Below, piece by piece: positions 49,258 to 58,769 of a stretch of DNA of 64,000 nt (its first letter is position 1; each line of letters starts with the position of its first letter). The translations under genes were made by a program, and so were the position numbers. The stretch lies in the NCBI RefSeq assembly GCF_021353265.1, contig NZ_JAJTWU010000003.1:620001-684000 (forward strand), written 5' to 3'. The notes below the pieces were generated by a model. The model was not told where the DNA came from. It searched no databases and saw nothing but the letters and a program-made list of their open reading frames with translations. The DNA comes from Pelomonas cellulosilytica (lineage in GTDB: Bacteria; Pseudomonadota; Gammaproteobacteria; Burkholderiales; Burkholderiaceae_C).

Positions 49258-49713
49258 ATGAGTGCATCCGCCACCGACACGCTGGGCCTTTTGCTGGAAC
49301 GCGCCGAGGGCGAACGTGACGCCGCCGCGCGCGCGCTGCATGCCGCCGGCCAGCAGGCTCAGGCCGCCCGCGCGCAACACGGCGAACTGGCCGGCTACCG
49401 GCAGGACTACCAGCAGCGCTGGACACAAAGCTTCGGACAGGCCACGACGATGGAAATCGTCGGCTGCTACCGCAGCTTCGGCCAACGGCTGGACCAGGCG
49501 GTCGACGCCCAGGGCAACGTGGCCCAGTACGCCGACCAGCGGCAGGTCCGGGCGCGGGAGGCGTTGCGCGAGGCCGAGATGCGCGTGGCCGCGCTGCGCC
49601 AGCTCATCGCCCGCCGCCGGGCCGAGGCCACCAAGGCTGATCAACGCCGCGAGCAGCGCGCTGCCGACGAATTCGCTGCGCGCGCCCACCTGCGCCGCGT
49701 CGCCCACCTCTGA
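49258..49713 (+). CDS. fliJ: flagellar export chaperone-like protein FliJ
   Basis: 151 residues, nearly all coiled coil (LLLERAEGERDAAARALHAA, then a long Arg/Ala/Glu helix to DEFAARAHLRRVAHL). FliJ is a gamma-subunit-like stalk of the FliI ring and an escort for hook-filament junction chaperones. Sequence conservation is low; the call rests on size, coiled coil and position between fliI and fliK. It starts 74 bp after fliI, an unusually large gap in this operon, which holds a sigma-28-like element. Confidence 0.9.
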   Translation: MSASATDTLGLLLERAEGERDAAARALHAAGQQAQAARAQHGELAGYRQDYQQRWTQSFGQATTMEIVGCYRSFGQRLDQAVDAQGNVAQYADQRQVRAREALREAEMRVAALRQLIARRRAEATKADQRREQRAADEFAARAHLRRVAHL

Positions 49714-49720
49714 ACCGACC

Positions 49721-50974
49721 ATGCTCAGCAGCGCCCAGACCATCGCCCCCAAGCCGGCCGCACTGCCGCCGGCTCCCCAGCCCGCGGCCAGCCCGTCCAG
49801 TGGTCCGAGCTTCTCGCAGTTCCTGACCGGGCAGCCAGCGCCGCAGGCCGCCCCGCCCACCCCGCCGGCGCCGGCCCCGGCACCCCGCGCTGACGCCTCT
49901 TCCGAGGCCTCCGGAAACAAGCCGCCTGCAACCAGCACGCATCGCGACGCTCCGCCCAAGGCCACAGCCCCGGCGCCGCGCCGCCCAGCGGACGCGCCGC
50001 CGCAGGGCAAGGTTGCAGGCGACAAGAACGGCAAGGCGGACAAGACTGACAAGAGCCAGACCAGCGACGCTGCCGCCACGGACCCGGCCGCAGCCGATGC
50101 CGACGACGACAAAGACGTTGCACCTCAGCTCCAGGAATTCACGCAGCTGCTCGGCATGACGCCGCAGGCACCGTCAGACACCGCGGCCCGACCCGAGGCT
50201 CGCCTGGGCCACACGGCGAAGAACAACCCCACGGAGGACGACAGCGCGCGCACCGTCACGGGCGGACGCGCCACGGCCCGCCCGGGCAGCCCTGAGTCCC
50301 GGACCGAAGCCCCGATCGAGCCCACGACTGCGACGCCAGCCCAAGCCGCGGAGGCCCGCGCAGAGCGCGCCACCACGCAGGCCAGCGCCATCACCGCCGC
50401 GCCACTGGCGGCCGCACCCGACTCCCGCCCCGGCACCGACACGGTGGCGCCGGCCGCGAGCTTCGCCGCCACGCTGGCCCACGCGCTGCCTGCGCAGGTC
50501 GTCGCCCCCCAGGCCGACGCCACGGCGACGCCGGCCCCTGTCCAGGCATCGCTGCACAGCGCGGCCTTCGCGCCGGAGCTCGGCACGCGCGTCAGCCTGA
50601 TGGCGGTGGACGGCGTGCAGCACGCCGAACTGCAGCTCAACCCGGCCGAGATGGGGCCCGTGGCCGTGCAGATCACCGTCGACGGCAGCCAGGCCCAGGT
50701 GTCCTTCCATGCGGCGCACGCCGAGACGCGCCAGGTGCTGGAGCAGAGCCTGCCCGACCTCGCCGCAGCGCTGCAGGGCCAGGGGCTGACGCTGTCGGGT
50801 GGCGGCGTCTTCCAGCAGGCGCGGCGCGACGCGGACGGCATGCGCCAGGGTGCTGACGACAACAAAACCGGCACGCGCAGTGGCGGCGGCGGTGGCGATC
50901 GTCTCGGCGCCACGGCCAGCATCGGCACACCAGCGGCCCGGCGAACCGTGGGCCTGCTCGACACCTTCGCCTAG
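49721..50974 (+). CDS. fliK: flagellar hook-length control protein FliK
   Basis: 417 residues. The first 280 are low-complexity Pro/Ala/Thr (PKPAALPPAPQPAASPSSGP), consistent with the extended molecular ruler. The C-terminal Flg_hook domain (about 295-385) has the diagnostic AELQLNPAEMGPVAVQITVD followed by QAQVSFHAAHAETRQVLEQS. FliK measures hook length and triggers the FlhB switch. ATG at 49721, 7 bp after fliJ. Confidence 0.94.
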   Translation: MLSSAQTIAPKPAALPPAPQPAASPSSGPSFSQFLTGQPAPQAAPPTPPAPAPAPRADASSEASGNKPPATSTHRDAPPKATAPAPRRPADAPPQGKVAGDKNGKADKTDKSQTSDAAATDPAAADADDDKDVAPQLQEFTQLLGMTPQAPSDTAARPEARLGHTAKNNPTEDDSARTVTGGRATARPGSPESRTEAPIEPTTATPAQAAEARAERATTQASAITAAPLAAAPDSRPGTDTVAPAASFAATLAHALPAQVVAPQADATATPAPVQASLHSAAFAPELGTRVSLMAVDGVQHAELQLNPAEMGPVAVQITVDGSQAQVSFHAAHAETRQVLEQSLPDLAAALQGQGLTLSGGGVFQQARRDADGMRQGADDNKTGTRSGGGGGDRLGATASIGTPAARRTVGLLDTFA

Positions 50975-51089
50975 ACGGGAAATAGCCACGCCTGGCGCGT
51001 CCTAATCCACGCTTGCCGCCAGGGGGGCGGGTCAATAATCGAACGCAAAGTGACCCTTGCCATGGGTCGCTGACGTCCAAGGAGTTCTC

Positions 51090-51683
51090 ATGGCGACTGC
51101 GCCAGCTGCCGATGCCGCCGCCCCCGTCAAGGGCGGCAACAAGAAGAAGCTGATCATCATCATTGCGGCCGTGCTGCTGCTGGTGCTGATCGGCGGCGGC
51201 GCCGCGCTCATGCTGCTGAAGAAGAAACCAGCCGCAGAGGACGGCGAGGACGGCGCCGACGCCGTGGAAGCCGCGCCCAAGCCCAAGGCTCACGCCAAGA
51301 ACGAACACCCGCCCACCTTCGTGCCGCTGGACCCGTTCACCGTGAACCTGGCCGACAAGGACGTGGACCGTTTTGCGCAGATCGGCGTCACGCTGCAGGT
51401 CGAGGACCCGAAGTTCGCCGACCAGATCAAGGCCTACATGCCGGCCATCCGTTCCAACGTGCTGATGGTGCTGGCGCACAAGACGGCCGTCGAGCTTCTG
51501 ACCCGCGAGGGCAAGGAAAAGCTGGCCAAGGAAATCATGCGCGAGTCGGTCCGGCCCATGGGCATCGAACTCGACGACGACGAGGAAGAACCCACCGACC
51601 CGCCCAAGAAAAAGAAGAAGAAAAAGGCCCACGTCGAGAGCCCGGTGACCCAGGTCCTCTTCTCCAACTTCATCGTGCAATAA
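51090..51683 (+). CDS. fliL: flagellar basal body-associated protein FliL
   Basis: 197 residues. Ala-rich N terminus, one membrane anchor (about 18-40; LIIIIAAVLLLVLIGGGAAL), an acidic linker, and a periplasmic FliL domain (VPLDPFTVNLADKDVDRFAQ). An unusual Lys-rich run (PPKKKKKKKAHVE) near the C terminus interrupts the last helix. FliL forms rings that support stators. Start at 51090 is fixed by AAGGAG 6-11 bases upstream. fliM follows 6 bp later. Confidence 0.95.
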   Translation: MATAPAADAAAPVKGGNKKKLIIIIAAVLLLVLIGGGAALMLLKKKPAAEDGEDGADAVEAAPKPKAHAKNEHPPTFVPLDPFTVNLADKDVDRFAQIGVTLQVEDPKFADQIKAYMPAIRSNVLMVLAHKTAVELLTREGKEKLAKEIMRESVRPMGIELDDDEEEPTDPPKKKKKKKAHVESPVTQVLFSNFIVQ

Positions 51684-51689
51684 GCGCAA

Positions 51690-52694
51690 ATGAATCAGCA
51701 GATTCTTTCGCAAGACGAAGTCGATGCACTGCTCCAGGGCATCACCGGCGAGAGCCAGAAGCTCGAGCAGGAAGAGGAGCAGGTCGGCGGCATTCGCGAA
51801 TACAACATCGCGAGCCAGGAACGGATCGTCCGTGGGCGCATGCCCACGATGGAGATCATCAACGAACGCTTCGCGCGCAACATCCGCGTGGGGATGTTCA
51901 ACTTCATCCGCAAGAGCCCCGAAGTCGCCATCGGTGGCATCAAGGTGCAGAAGTACAGCGCCTTCCTGCGCGAGATCGTCGTCCCGACCAACTTCAACAT
52001 CGTCTCCGTCAAGCCGCTGCGCGGCAGCGGGCTGATCGTCTGCGACCCGACGCTGGTCTTCGCCGTCATCGACAGCCTGTTCGGCGGCATCGGCAAGTTC
52101 CACGCACGCATCGAGGGCCGCGACTTCTCGCCCACCGAGCAGCGCGTCATCACGCGCATCGTCGAGGTCATCCTGGCCGAGTACCACAAGGCGTGGAAAG
52201 GCATCTATCCGCTGGAGCTGGAGTACCAGCGCTCGGAGATGCAGCCGCAGTTCGCCAATATCGCCACGCCCAGCGAGATCGTCGTGTCGACCTCCTTCAC
52301 GCTGGAGATCGGCGAGACCAGCGGCACGATCTATTTCTGCATCCCGTACTCCACGCTGGAGCCCATCCGCGACGTGCTGTATTCGACGACGGTCGGCGAC
52401 TCCTCCGAGCCTGACCGCCGCTGGATCAACCTGCTGAAGACGCAGATCCAGGCCGCCGAGGTGGAACTGGTGGCCGAGCTCGGCACCGCACCGGCGACGA
52501 TGGAGCAGCTGCTGGCCTTCAAGCCGGGCGACTTCATCGAGCTGGACCTGGACCCGATGATCCAGACCAAGGTCGACGGCGTGCCCGTCTTCCAATGCCA
52601 CTACGGCACGTCCAACGGTCGCTACGCCCTCAAAGTCGACAAGATGCTGACCAGTTCGCAGGAGAGCTGGCTGGGAGCCAAACATGAGTCCTGA
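51690..52694 (+). CDS. fliM: flagellar motor switch protein FliM
   Basis: 334 residues. N-terminal CheY-P-binding peptide ILSQDEVDALLQGITGE, then the CheC-like middle domain (about 45-245) with SLFGGIGKFHARIEGRDFSP, and a C-terminal SpoA domain (LLAFKPGDFIELDLDPMIQT). FliM is the main C-ring component that receives the CheY signal. It overlaps fliN by 11 bp. Confidence 0.97.
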   Translation: MNQQILSQDEVDALLQGITGESQKLEQEEEQVGGIREYNIASQERIVRGRMPTMEIINERFARNIRVGMFNFIRKSPEVAIGGIKVQKYSAFLREIVVPTNFNIVSVKPLRGSGLIVCDPTLVFAVIDSLFGGIGKFHARIEGRDFSPTEQRVITRIVEVILAEYHKAWKGIYPLELEYQRSEMQPQFANIATPSEIVVSTSFTLEIGETSGTIYFCIPYSTLEPIRDVLYSTTVGDSSEPDRRWINLLKTQIQAAEVELVAELGTAPATMEQLLAFKPGDFIELDLDPMIQTKVDGVPVFQCHYGTSNGRYALKVDKMLTSSQESWLGAKHES

Positions 52695-53130
52695 TTCACC
52701 CAGCCAAGAAGAACAGGACGCGATGGCGGCCGAATGGGCCGCCGCGCTGGCCGAGGCCTCCGCGGCCACGCCATCGGCGTCCGAGGTCGTGGCCGAAGTG
52801 CCCGAGCAGGTGTCCACGCCGAGCTTCGCCAACTTCACGCCGACGACCGCGGGCGGCCCGGCCGGCGACATCAACATGATCCTGGACATCCCCGTCCAGC
52901 TGACCGTCGAGCTCGGCCGCACGCGCATCCCGATCAAGAACATCCTGCAGCTGGCCCAGGGCTCCGTCGTGGAACTGGACGCGCTGGCCGGCGAACCGAT
53001 GGACGTGCTCGTCAACGGCTACCTGATCGCCCAGGGCGAGGTGGTGGTGGTGAACGACAAGTTCGGCATCCGGCTGACCGACATCGTCACGCCGTCCGAG
53101 CGCATGCGGCGCCTGTCGAAAGGCGGCTGA
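52684..53130 (+). CDS. fliN: flagellar motor switch protein FliN
   Basis: 148 residues. A variable, Ala/Glu-rich N half is followed by the SpoA domain (about 55-145): MILDIPVQLTVELGRTRIPI and VLVNGYLIAQGEVVVVNDKF, then GIRLTDIVTPSERMRRL. FliN forms the base of the C ring and docks FliH. Its start lies inside fliM (ATGAGT at 52684), so it is translationally coupled. A repeat-like CCTCAAGGGGGTGCC block follows the gene. Confidence 0.96.
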   Translation: MSPDSPSQEEQDAMAAEWAAALAEASAATPSASEVVAEVPEQVSTPSFANFTPTTAGGPAGDINMILDIPVQLTVELGRTRIPIKNILQLAQGSVVELDALAGEPMDVLVNGYLIAQGEVVVVNDKFGIRLTDIVTPSERMRRLSKGG

Positions 53131-53318
53131 ACAGCCCACCCCTTTGCGGCGCCGCTGGGACCCTCAAGGGGGTGCCGATGGCGCCCCGGCAAAGCCGGTT
53201 CCGCGGCGGCTGATAGAAGGCGCCGTGCCTGCGGCGGCGGCAATCGCCTGACTAGGCAGTGACTGCCCGCCTATTTGGCGGCTTCGACAGCTCAAGTCGC
53301 CCCACAGAATGCCGAGGC

Positions 53319-53642
53319 ATGAATGCTTCCGGCCTGCTCCCATTTCTCTGGTTCCTCGGCATCGTCGCGCTGATTCCCGTCGCGCTGTGGCTGCTCAAGC
53401 GCACGCCGATGGGCGGTGCGGCTGCCGCTGGCGTGCTGCGCGTCGTCGCGCAGCTGCCGACCGCGCCCAACCAGCGGCTGCTGGTCGTTGAGGTTGGCCA
53501 GGGCGATGACCGCCGCTGGCTGGTGCTCGGCGCCACGGCGCAGAACATCAACACGCTGCATGTGATGGCGCCACAGGCCGAGCCGCCAGCGCCCGCATCC
53601 TTCGCCAAGCTGCTGAACCGGGAGCGTGGCCATGAGGCGTAA
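53319..53642 (+). CDS. fliO: flagellar export assembly protein FliO
   Basis: 107 residues. One N-terminal membrane segment (LLPFLWFLGIVALIPVALWL) is followed by a small cytoplasmic domain (RVVAQLPTAPNQRLLVVEVG, then WLVLGATAQNINTLHVM), typical of FliO. FliO helps assemble FliP rings. The ATG at 53319 lies behind GAGG; the 188-bp gap after fliN is the largest in the distal operon. The 3' end overlaps the fliP start by 11 bp. Confidence 0.92.
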   Translation: MNASGLLPFLWFLGIVALIPVALWLLKRTPMGGAAAAGVLRVVAQLPTAPNQRLLVVEVGQGDDRRWLVLGATAQNINTLHVMAPQAEPPAPASFAKLLNRERGHEA

Positions 53643-54378
53643 GGCCTTCATCGGCGCCACGCTGCTGCTGGCTGCCGGCGGCGCCCTCGCCCAGGCCCAG
53701 ACGCCACCAGCCACGCTGCCGCTGCTCGTCGGCCAGGGCGCCGGCGGCAGCTACTCGGTGCCCATCCAGACGCTGCTGTTCTTCACGGCGCTGGGCTTTC
53801 TGCCGGCGGTCATCCTGATGATGACGGCGTTCACCCGCATCGCCATCGTGCTGAGCCTGATGCGCCAGGCGCTGGGCACGCAGGCCGCGCCACCCAACCA
53901 GGTCATCGTGGGCCTGAGCCTGTTCCTGACCTTCTTCGTCATGAGCCCGACGCTAGACAAGGTCTACAGCGACGCGTGGCAGCCCTACAGCGCCGGCCAG
54001 ATCCAGTTCGACGAGGCGCTGAGCCGGGCCGAGGTGCCGATGCGCGGCTTCATGCTGAAGCAGACGCGCCAGGCCGACGTGGCGCTGTTCTCCAAGCTCG
54101 CCAAGGTGGATGCCAGCGTGAAGCCGGAGAACGTGCCCTTCAAGGTGCTGGTGCCGGCCTTCGTCACCAGCGAGCTGAAAAGCGCCTTCCAGATCGCCTT
54201 CCTCGTGTTCATCCCCTTCCTCGTCATCGACATGATCGTGGCAAGCGTGCTGATGAGCCTGGGGATGATGATGCTGTCGCCGGTGCTCGTCGCCCTGCCC
54301 TTCAAGCTGATGCTGTTCGTGCTGGCGGACGGCTGGAACCTCCTGCTCGGCTCGCTCGCCGCGAGCTTCGTGACCTGA
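53632..54378 (+). CDS. fliP: flagellar export gate protein FliP
   Basis: 248 residues with a cleavable signal (MRRKAFIGATLLLAAGGALA) and four membrane segments. Family blocks TAFTRIAIVLSLMRQALGTQ, NQVIVGLSLFLTFFVMSPT and VLVPAFVTSELKSAFQIAF are intact. FliP5Q4R1 is the export channel. The ATG at 53632 is chosen over the GTG two codons upstream. Confidence 0.97.
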   Translation: MRRKAFIGATLLLAAGGALAQAQTPPATLPLLVGQGAGGSYSVPIQTLLFFTALGFLPAVILMMTAFTRIAIVLSLMRQALGTQAAPPNQVIVGLSLFLTFFVMSPTLDKVYSDAWQPYSAGQIQFDEALSRAEVPMRGFMLKQTRQADVALFSKLAKVDASVKPENVPFKVLVPAFVTSELKSAFQIAFLVFIPFLVIDMIVASVLMSLGMMMLSPVLVALPFKLMLFVLADGWNLLLGSLAASFVT

Positions 54379-54391
54379 CTGCAAGATTGCC

Positions 54392-54661
54392 ATGGACGCC
54401 CAACAAGTCTTCACCTTCGGCCAGCAAGGCCTCTACATGCTGATGCTGGTGGCCGCACCCATCCTGATCGTGGTGCTGCTCGTCGGCGTCGTGATCAGCG
54501 TGATTCAGGCTGCGACGCAGATCAACGAGGCGACGCTGTCCTTCGTGCCGAAGGTGGTCGCCGCCGTGCTGACGCTGGCCGTGGCCGGACCGTGGATGTT
54601 GACGACGCTGGTGGAGTACATCCAGCGGACGCTGCAGGCGATTCCGTCGGTGGTGGGCTGA
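54392..54661 (+). CDS. fliQ: flagellar export gate protein FliQ
   Basis: 89 residues with two membrane helices (YMLMLVAAPILIVVLLVGVV and FVPKVVAAVLTLAVAGPWML) joined by the conserved loop SVIQAATQINEATL. Length and order are exactly those of FliQ. It starts 13 bp after fliP. Confidence 0.96.
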   Translation: MDAQQVFTFGQQGLYMLMLVAAPILIVVLLVGVVISVIQAATQINEATLSFVPKVVAAVLTLAVAGPWMLTTLVEYIQRTLQAIPSVVG

Positions 54662-54788
54662 GGCTTCGGGGGATTCGCGATGGCGGTGTCTCGTTGGCCA
54701 GCCTCGGCCGGGAATCCCTCCCGGCCGCAGGCTCCCGGCACGGCCCTGCCCAGCCCGCCGAAACAACGACGGAGCGTCTGAACCCGCC

Positions 54789-55553
54789 ATGTTCTCCGTC
54801 ACCGAAGCCCAGCTCCTCGCCTGGCTGAATCCGCTGCTGTGGCCCTTCATCCGCACGCTGGCGCTGTTCGCCGGCATGCCTACCTTCAGTCAGCGCAACG
54901 TGCCGTTGCGGCTGCGCGTCGGCCTGAGCCTCTTCATCGCTGTCGCCGCCCAGCCGTCGCTGCCGGACATCCCGCCGACGCCGCTGGACTCGCTCCCCGC
55001 CCTCACGCTGCTCATCGCCCAGCAACTGCTGATCGGCCTGGCCATGGGCTTCGCCGTTCGCATCGTCTTCGCCGCGCTGGAGTTCGCCGGCGAGATCATC
55101 GGCTTGCAGATGGGCCTGAACTTCGCCGGCTTCTTCGACCCCGGCACCGGCGCCCAGGGCACGGCCAGCGCGCGCTTCTTCGGCAGCATGGTGGCCTTCC
55201 TGTTCATCGCGATCAACGGCCACCTGCTGCTCATCAACGCGCTGATCCAGAGCTTTCACGCGTTTCCGGTCGGCGCCGAGCCCTTCGCCTTCCTGCGCGT
55301 GGCCATGCCCCAGCAATGGGGCGCGGAGATCTTCAGCATCGGCCTGTGGATCGCGTTGCCGCTCATCACGATGCTGATGTTCGTCAACCTCGTGATGGGC
55401 GTCATTTCGCGCGTCGCCCCGCAGATCGGCGTCTTCTCCGTCGGTTTCCCGCTGACCGTCAGCATCGGCCTCATCGGCATGGTGGCCACGCTGCCGCTGA
55501 TGCAGACGCCCTTCATGGTGGCGCTGGAGCGGCTGCTGGCCGCCTTCAGCTGA
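54789..55553 (+). CDS. fliR: flagellar export gate protein FliR
   Basis: 254 residues with about six hydrophobic segments. Family blocks include LLIGLAMGFAVRIVFAALEF, AGEIIGLQMGLNFAGFFDP and VNLVMGVISRVAPQIGVFSV. One FliR is present per gate. It is separated from fliQ by 127 bp, more than usual. It ends the long fliF-R operon and is convergent with the ABC permease gene 9 bp away. Confidence 0.96.
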   Translation: MFSVTEAQLLAWLNPLLWPFIRTLALFAGMPTFSQRNVPLRLRVGLSLFIAVAAQPSLPDIPPTPLDSLPALTLLIAQQLLIGLAMGFAVRIVFAALEFAGEIIGLQMGLNFAGFFDPGTGAQGTASARFFGSMVAFLFIAINGHLLLINALIQSFHAFPVGAEPFAFLRVAMPQQWGAEIFSIGLWIALPLITMLMFVNLVMGVISRVAPQIGVFSVGFPLTVSIGLIGMVATLPLMQTPFMVALERLLAAFS

Positions 55554-55562
55554 AAGCCTTCC

Positions 55563-56879
55563 TCAGGCCTCCCGCAATGCGGTCGTCACCGGCAGCGACG
55601 CTGCCCGTACCGCCGGGAAGAGCCCGCCGACGAAGCCGATGGCCAGCGCCCACTTGATGCCTTCCCACAGAAGCTGCGGCGACACCGCGAGGTTGAAGCT
55701 CAGCTTGCCCACCGAGCCTGCCGCCATCGTGGATGCCTCGAAGCCGTTGAACACCAGGTAGGCCAGGCCACCGCCAATCACCCCGCCGACAAGCGCCAGC
55801 AGCGTTGTCTCCAGCATCACGGCGATGACGACCGGCAGGCCGCGGAAGCCGATGGCACGCAGCGTGGCGATCTCCCGTGCCCGGGTGGCGACGGCAGCGA
55901 ACATCGTGTTGAGCGCGCCGAACACCGCGCCCACGGCCATGATCGCGCCGACGGTGATGCCGATGATGCGCAAGATCTGCGTCATCCGCTCACTCTGCTT
56001 GGCGAAGAACTCCACCGTCGTCATCGCCTTGACCTTGAGCTGCGGGTTGTTCTCCAGCGACTCGCCGAAGGCCTTGATCGCCGCCGGGTTCTCGAGCTTC
56101 ACGGTGGCGGAGTTGGCGCCGTTGCCGCGCCGGTAGGCGTCGTTGACCATCGTCGCGTCGCCCCACAGCTCGGATTCCATCGCGTCGCCCGACGCAAAGA
56201 TGCCCACCACCGTCCACGGCTGGTTGCCCAGCTTCATCGTGGCACCGACCTGCAACCCGTCGAACTGCCGCAACGCGCCCTTGCCAACGATGAGCTCGCG
56301 CAGACCCGGCTGGAAACTCTTGCCCTGGACGATCTTCACGTTGGGCCGCACGGCGAAGGCGGCTTCGCTGACGCCACGTACCTGGGCGCTGGCCTGGTCG
56401 TCCGTCTTGCTGCCCTTGACCGGCAGGTTGGCGGCCACGACCGTCTCGGCCGACAGGATGGCTTCGCCTTTGGCGTTGCGCGCCACGCCCGGCGCTTGCG
56501 AGATCTGCACGAGGTCGTCGCGCGTCAGTGACGACGACACCTCGTTGGCCGAGGCGCCGCGCATGACGATGGCCGTATCCAGGCTGCCGGAGTTGCGTAG
56601 CGTCTGCCCGTAGCCCTCCGCCATGGCCAGCAGCGACACCAGCACGCCCACGACACCGGCGATGCCGACAACGATGACGGCCGACGAGCCGAGTCGCTGC
56701 GTCAGCGTGCTGATGCCCACCGCCGCGACCGAACGGGTCTGCATGCCACTGCGGAAGACGAACATCCACAGCGCCAGCAAAGCAGCCAGGATCAAGGCCC
56801 CCTGCCAGGGCAGCACCACCCACACGGCCAGCAGGATGAACAGCAGCAGGACGAGTCCGAGGTTCTTCAGGAACTTCAT
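55563..56879 (-). CDS. ABC transporter permease (FtsX/MacB-like), distal copy
   Basis: 438 residues. Two adjacent N-terminal hydrophobic segments (about 3-40) are followed by another at about 70, a periplasmic MacB_PCD-type domain (about 90-300; VRGVSEAAFAVRPNVKIVQG) and the FtsX core with three membrane helices (about 310-430; REIATLRAIGFRGLPVVIAV). This is the MacB/LolC-type topology without ATPase. The ATG at 56879 is preferred to an upstream TTG. It is separated from the preceding permease by 2 bp and lies last in a four-gene cassette with an ATPase and an adaptor. Confidence 0.87.
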   Translation of the reverse strand: MKFLKNLGLVLLLFILLAVWVVLPWQGALILAALLALWMFVFRSGMQTRSVAAVGISTLTQRLGSSAVIVVGIAGVVGVLVSLLAMAEGYGQTLRNSGSLDTAIVMRGASANEVSSSLTRDDLVQISQAPGVARNAKGEAILSAETVVAANLPVKGSKTDDQASAQVRGVSEAAFAVRPNVKIVQGKSFQPGLRELIVGKGALRQFDGLQVGATMKLGNQPWTVVGIFASGDAMESELWGDATMVNDAYRRGNGANSATVKLENPAAIKAFGESLENNPQLKVKAMTTVEFFAKQSERMTQILRIIGITVGAIMAVGAVFGALNTMFAAVATRAREIATLRAIGFRGLPVVIAVMLETTLLALVGGVIGGGLAYLVFNGFEASTMAAGSVGKLSFNLAVSPQLLWEGIKWALAIGFVGGLFPAVRAASLPVTTALREA

Positions 56880-56881
56880 GG

Positions 56882-58051
56882 TCAAGCCCTCCCGGCCAGA
56901 GCATCGGTGATGTTGACGCGCATCGCGCGCAGCGCCGGGGCGGCACCCACGGCCAGACCGAAGACGAGAGCCAGGCCCACGCCGGTCATCCAGCTGCCCA
57001 GGCCCGCGGCTGGCAGGTTCAGCACGCCACCGCTGCCGGCGCTAACCGCCGGGCCGATGACGCTGGCCAGCAGCAGTCCGATCGCGCCGCCTATGAGCAG
57101 CAGCAGCACGGCTTCGGCCAGCACCATGCCCAGCACGCTGCCACCCGGGAAGCCCAGTGTCTTCAGCACCGCGATCTCGCCGGTGCGCTCACGGACCGCC
57201 TGCATCATCGTGTTACCGGCCAGCAGCAGCAGCGTGAAGAACACGGCGCCCATGATGGACGTGACGATGAGGTTGATGTCCGCCACCTGCTTCATCCAGC
57301 CGGACATTGCGGCGGCCTCGGTCTGCGTGCGGGTCTCGTGGTCGGAGTTGGCGGAGATCTCGTCAATCGCCTTGAGCACGCGGTCGGCCTGGTTCACGTC
57401 CTTCACGCGCGTCACGTACCAGCCGACCTGGCCGTTGTTCCACGACGTCGTGTCGTCGAAGTACTTCCAGTTGAACAGGAACATCTGATCGAACCAGCCG
57501 TTGGACTTCTTGTCGGCGACATGGAGGATGCCGACGATCTGGAAGGACCAGTTCTGGCTGCCGTTGCGGTCCGGGTAGATGGTCGACTGCATCGGCACCT
57601 GATCGCCCAGCTTCCAGCCGAACTTCTTCGCCAGACCCTCGCCGACGATGGCGCCGTTCTTGGTCTCGGCAAACGCCTTGCGCTGCTCGGCCGAGACCTC
57701 CATCTCCGGATAGACGTCCAGATAATTGGGCGACACCGCGAAGCTGAACACCGCGTTCTCGGGCTTCTGGTAGGCGCCGCCAAACCAGTTGGCATAGGCC
57801 ACGTCCTTGACGCCGTCGATGGCGGCAATGCGCGCGCCCAGCGACATCGGCAGAAGCTGAATGAAGCTCAGCCGCGAGTTCGTCTGCAGCCGCTGCGCGC
57901 CGTTGGCGCTCTTGCCGGCCTCGTCGAAGCCCACGCGCACGGCGTCCAGCAGCCCGAACAGCAGGAAGGCCGTGATGATGGACACGAGGGTCAGGATGGT
58001 CCGCAGCTTGCGCCTGAACAACGCCGCCCAGATCAGGTGGAGGTATTTCAT
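56882..58051 (-). CDS. ABC transporter permease (FtsX/MacB-like), proximal copy
   Basis: 389 residues. It starts MKYLHLIWAALFRRKLRTIL with one membrane segment (about 18-40), a periplasmic domain (about 55-260) and three C-terminal membrane helices with the FtsX block RERTGEIAVLKTLGFPGGSV. The two permeases probably pair as a heterodimer. It lies 16 bp after the ATPase gene. The start is at 58051; the frame upstream overlaps the ATPase gene. Confidence 0.87.
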   Translation of the reverse strand: MKYLHLIWAALFRRKLRTILTLVSIITAFLLFGLLDAVRVGFDEAGKSANGAQRLQTNSRLSFIQLLPMSLGARIAAIDGVKDVAYANWFGGAYQKPENAVFSFAVSPNYLDVYPEMEVSAEQRKAFAETKNGAIVGEGLAKKFGWKLGDQVPMQSTIYPDRNGSQNWSFQIVGILHVADKKSNGWFDQMFLFNWKYFDDTTSWNNGQVGWYVTRVKDVNQADRVLKAIDEISANSDHETRTQTEAAAMSGWMKQVADINLIVTSIMGAVFFTLLLLAGNTMMQAVRERTGEIAVLKTLGFPGGSVLGMVLAEAVLLLLIGGAIGLLLASVIGPAVSAGSGGVLNLPAAGLGSWMTGVGLALVFGLAVGAAPALRAMRVNITDALAGRA

Positions 58052-58067
58052 GGTCGGGCTCCTTGCG

Positions 58068-58769
58068 TCAGGCGGCCGCGAGTTCGGCCTCGGTGACGAG
58101 GCGGCCCTTGTCCAGGTGCAACGTGTGGCTCGCACGGGCTGCGGCGCGCGGGTCGTGCGTGACCATGACGATGGTCTTGCCATGCTCCCGGTTGAGTGCC
58201 TGCAGCAGCGTCAGCACATCCTCGGCGGACTGGCGGTCCAGGTCGCCGGTGGGCTCGTCGCAGACCAGCAGCGTCGGGTCCGACACGATCGCCCGCGCGA
58301 TCGACACGCGCTGCTGCTGGCCGCCGGACAGCTCGGTCGGCTTGTGCGAGGCGCGGTCGGCCAGGCCCACCAACTGCAGCGCGATGCCAGCACGCTTCTT
58401 GCGCTCCCCCGCCGACAGCCTCGTCAGCAGCAGCGGCAGTTCCACGTTCTTCTGCGCCGACAACGTGGGCATCAGGTTGTAGAACTGGAACACGAAGCCC
58501 ACGCGAGACGCACGCCACTTGGCCAGTGCCGCGCCGGAGAGCTGGTCGATGCGTTCGCCACCGACGTTGATCGAGCCGCCGCTGGGCGCGTCCAGCCCGC
58601 CCATCAGGTTGAGCAGCGTCGTCTTGCCGGAGCCCGACGGCCCCATCAGCGCGAGGAAGTCACCCTGCTGCACGTCCAGGTCGATGTGGTGCAGCACCTC
58701 GACCTTCTGCTTGCCGCGGATGTAGACCTTGGACAGGTCACGGACTTGGATCAGTGCGGTCATGGTCAT
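58068..58769 (-). CDS. ABC transporter ATP-binding protein (LolD/MacB type)
   Basis: 233 residues. Walker A LMGPSGSGKTTLLNLMGGLD, Q-loop FVFQFYNLMPTL, signature LSGGQQQRVSIARA, Walker B LLVCDEPTGDLD and the H-loop MVTHDP are all present. Subfamily features place it with LolD/MacB/FtsE. The start ATG at 58769 overlaps the adaptor stop (ATGA); a second ATG two codons on is possible. It would drive the two permeases downstream. Confidence 0.93.
   Translation of the reverse strand: MTMTALIQVRDLSKVYIRGKQKVEVLHHIDLDVQQGDFLALMGPSGSGKTTLLNLMGGLDAPSGGSINVGGERIDQLSGAALAKWRASRVGFVFQFYNLMPTLSAQKNVELPLLLTRLSAGERKKRAGIALQLVGLADRASHKPTELSGGQQQRVSIARAIVSDPTLLVCDEPTGDLDRQSAEDVLTLLQALNREHGKTIVMVTHDPRAAARASHTLHLDKGRLVTEAELAAA

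Noticed and set aside
49740-50480. Repetitive Pro/Ala stretch suspected as a repeat array
   Set aside because: It is the disordered ruler of FliK, and no unit is regularly spaced.
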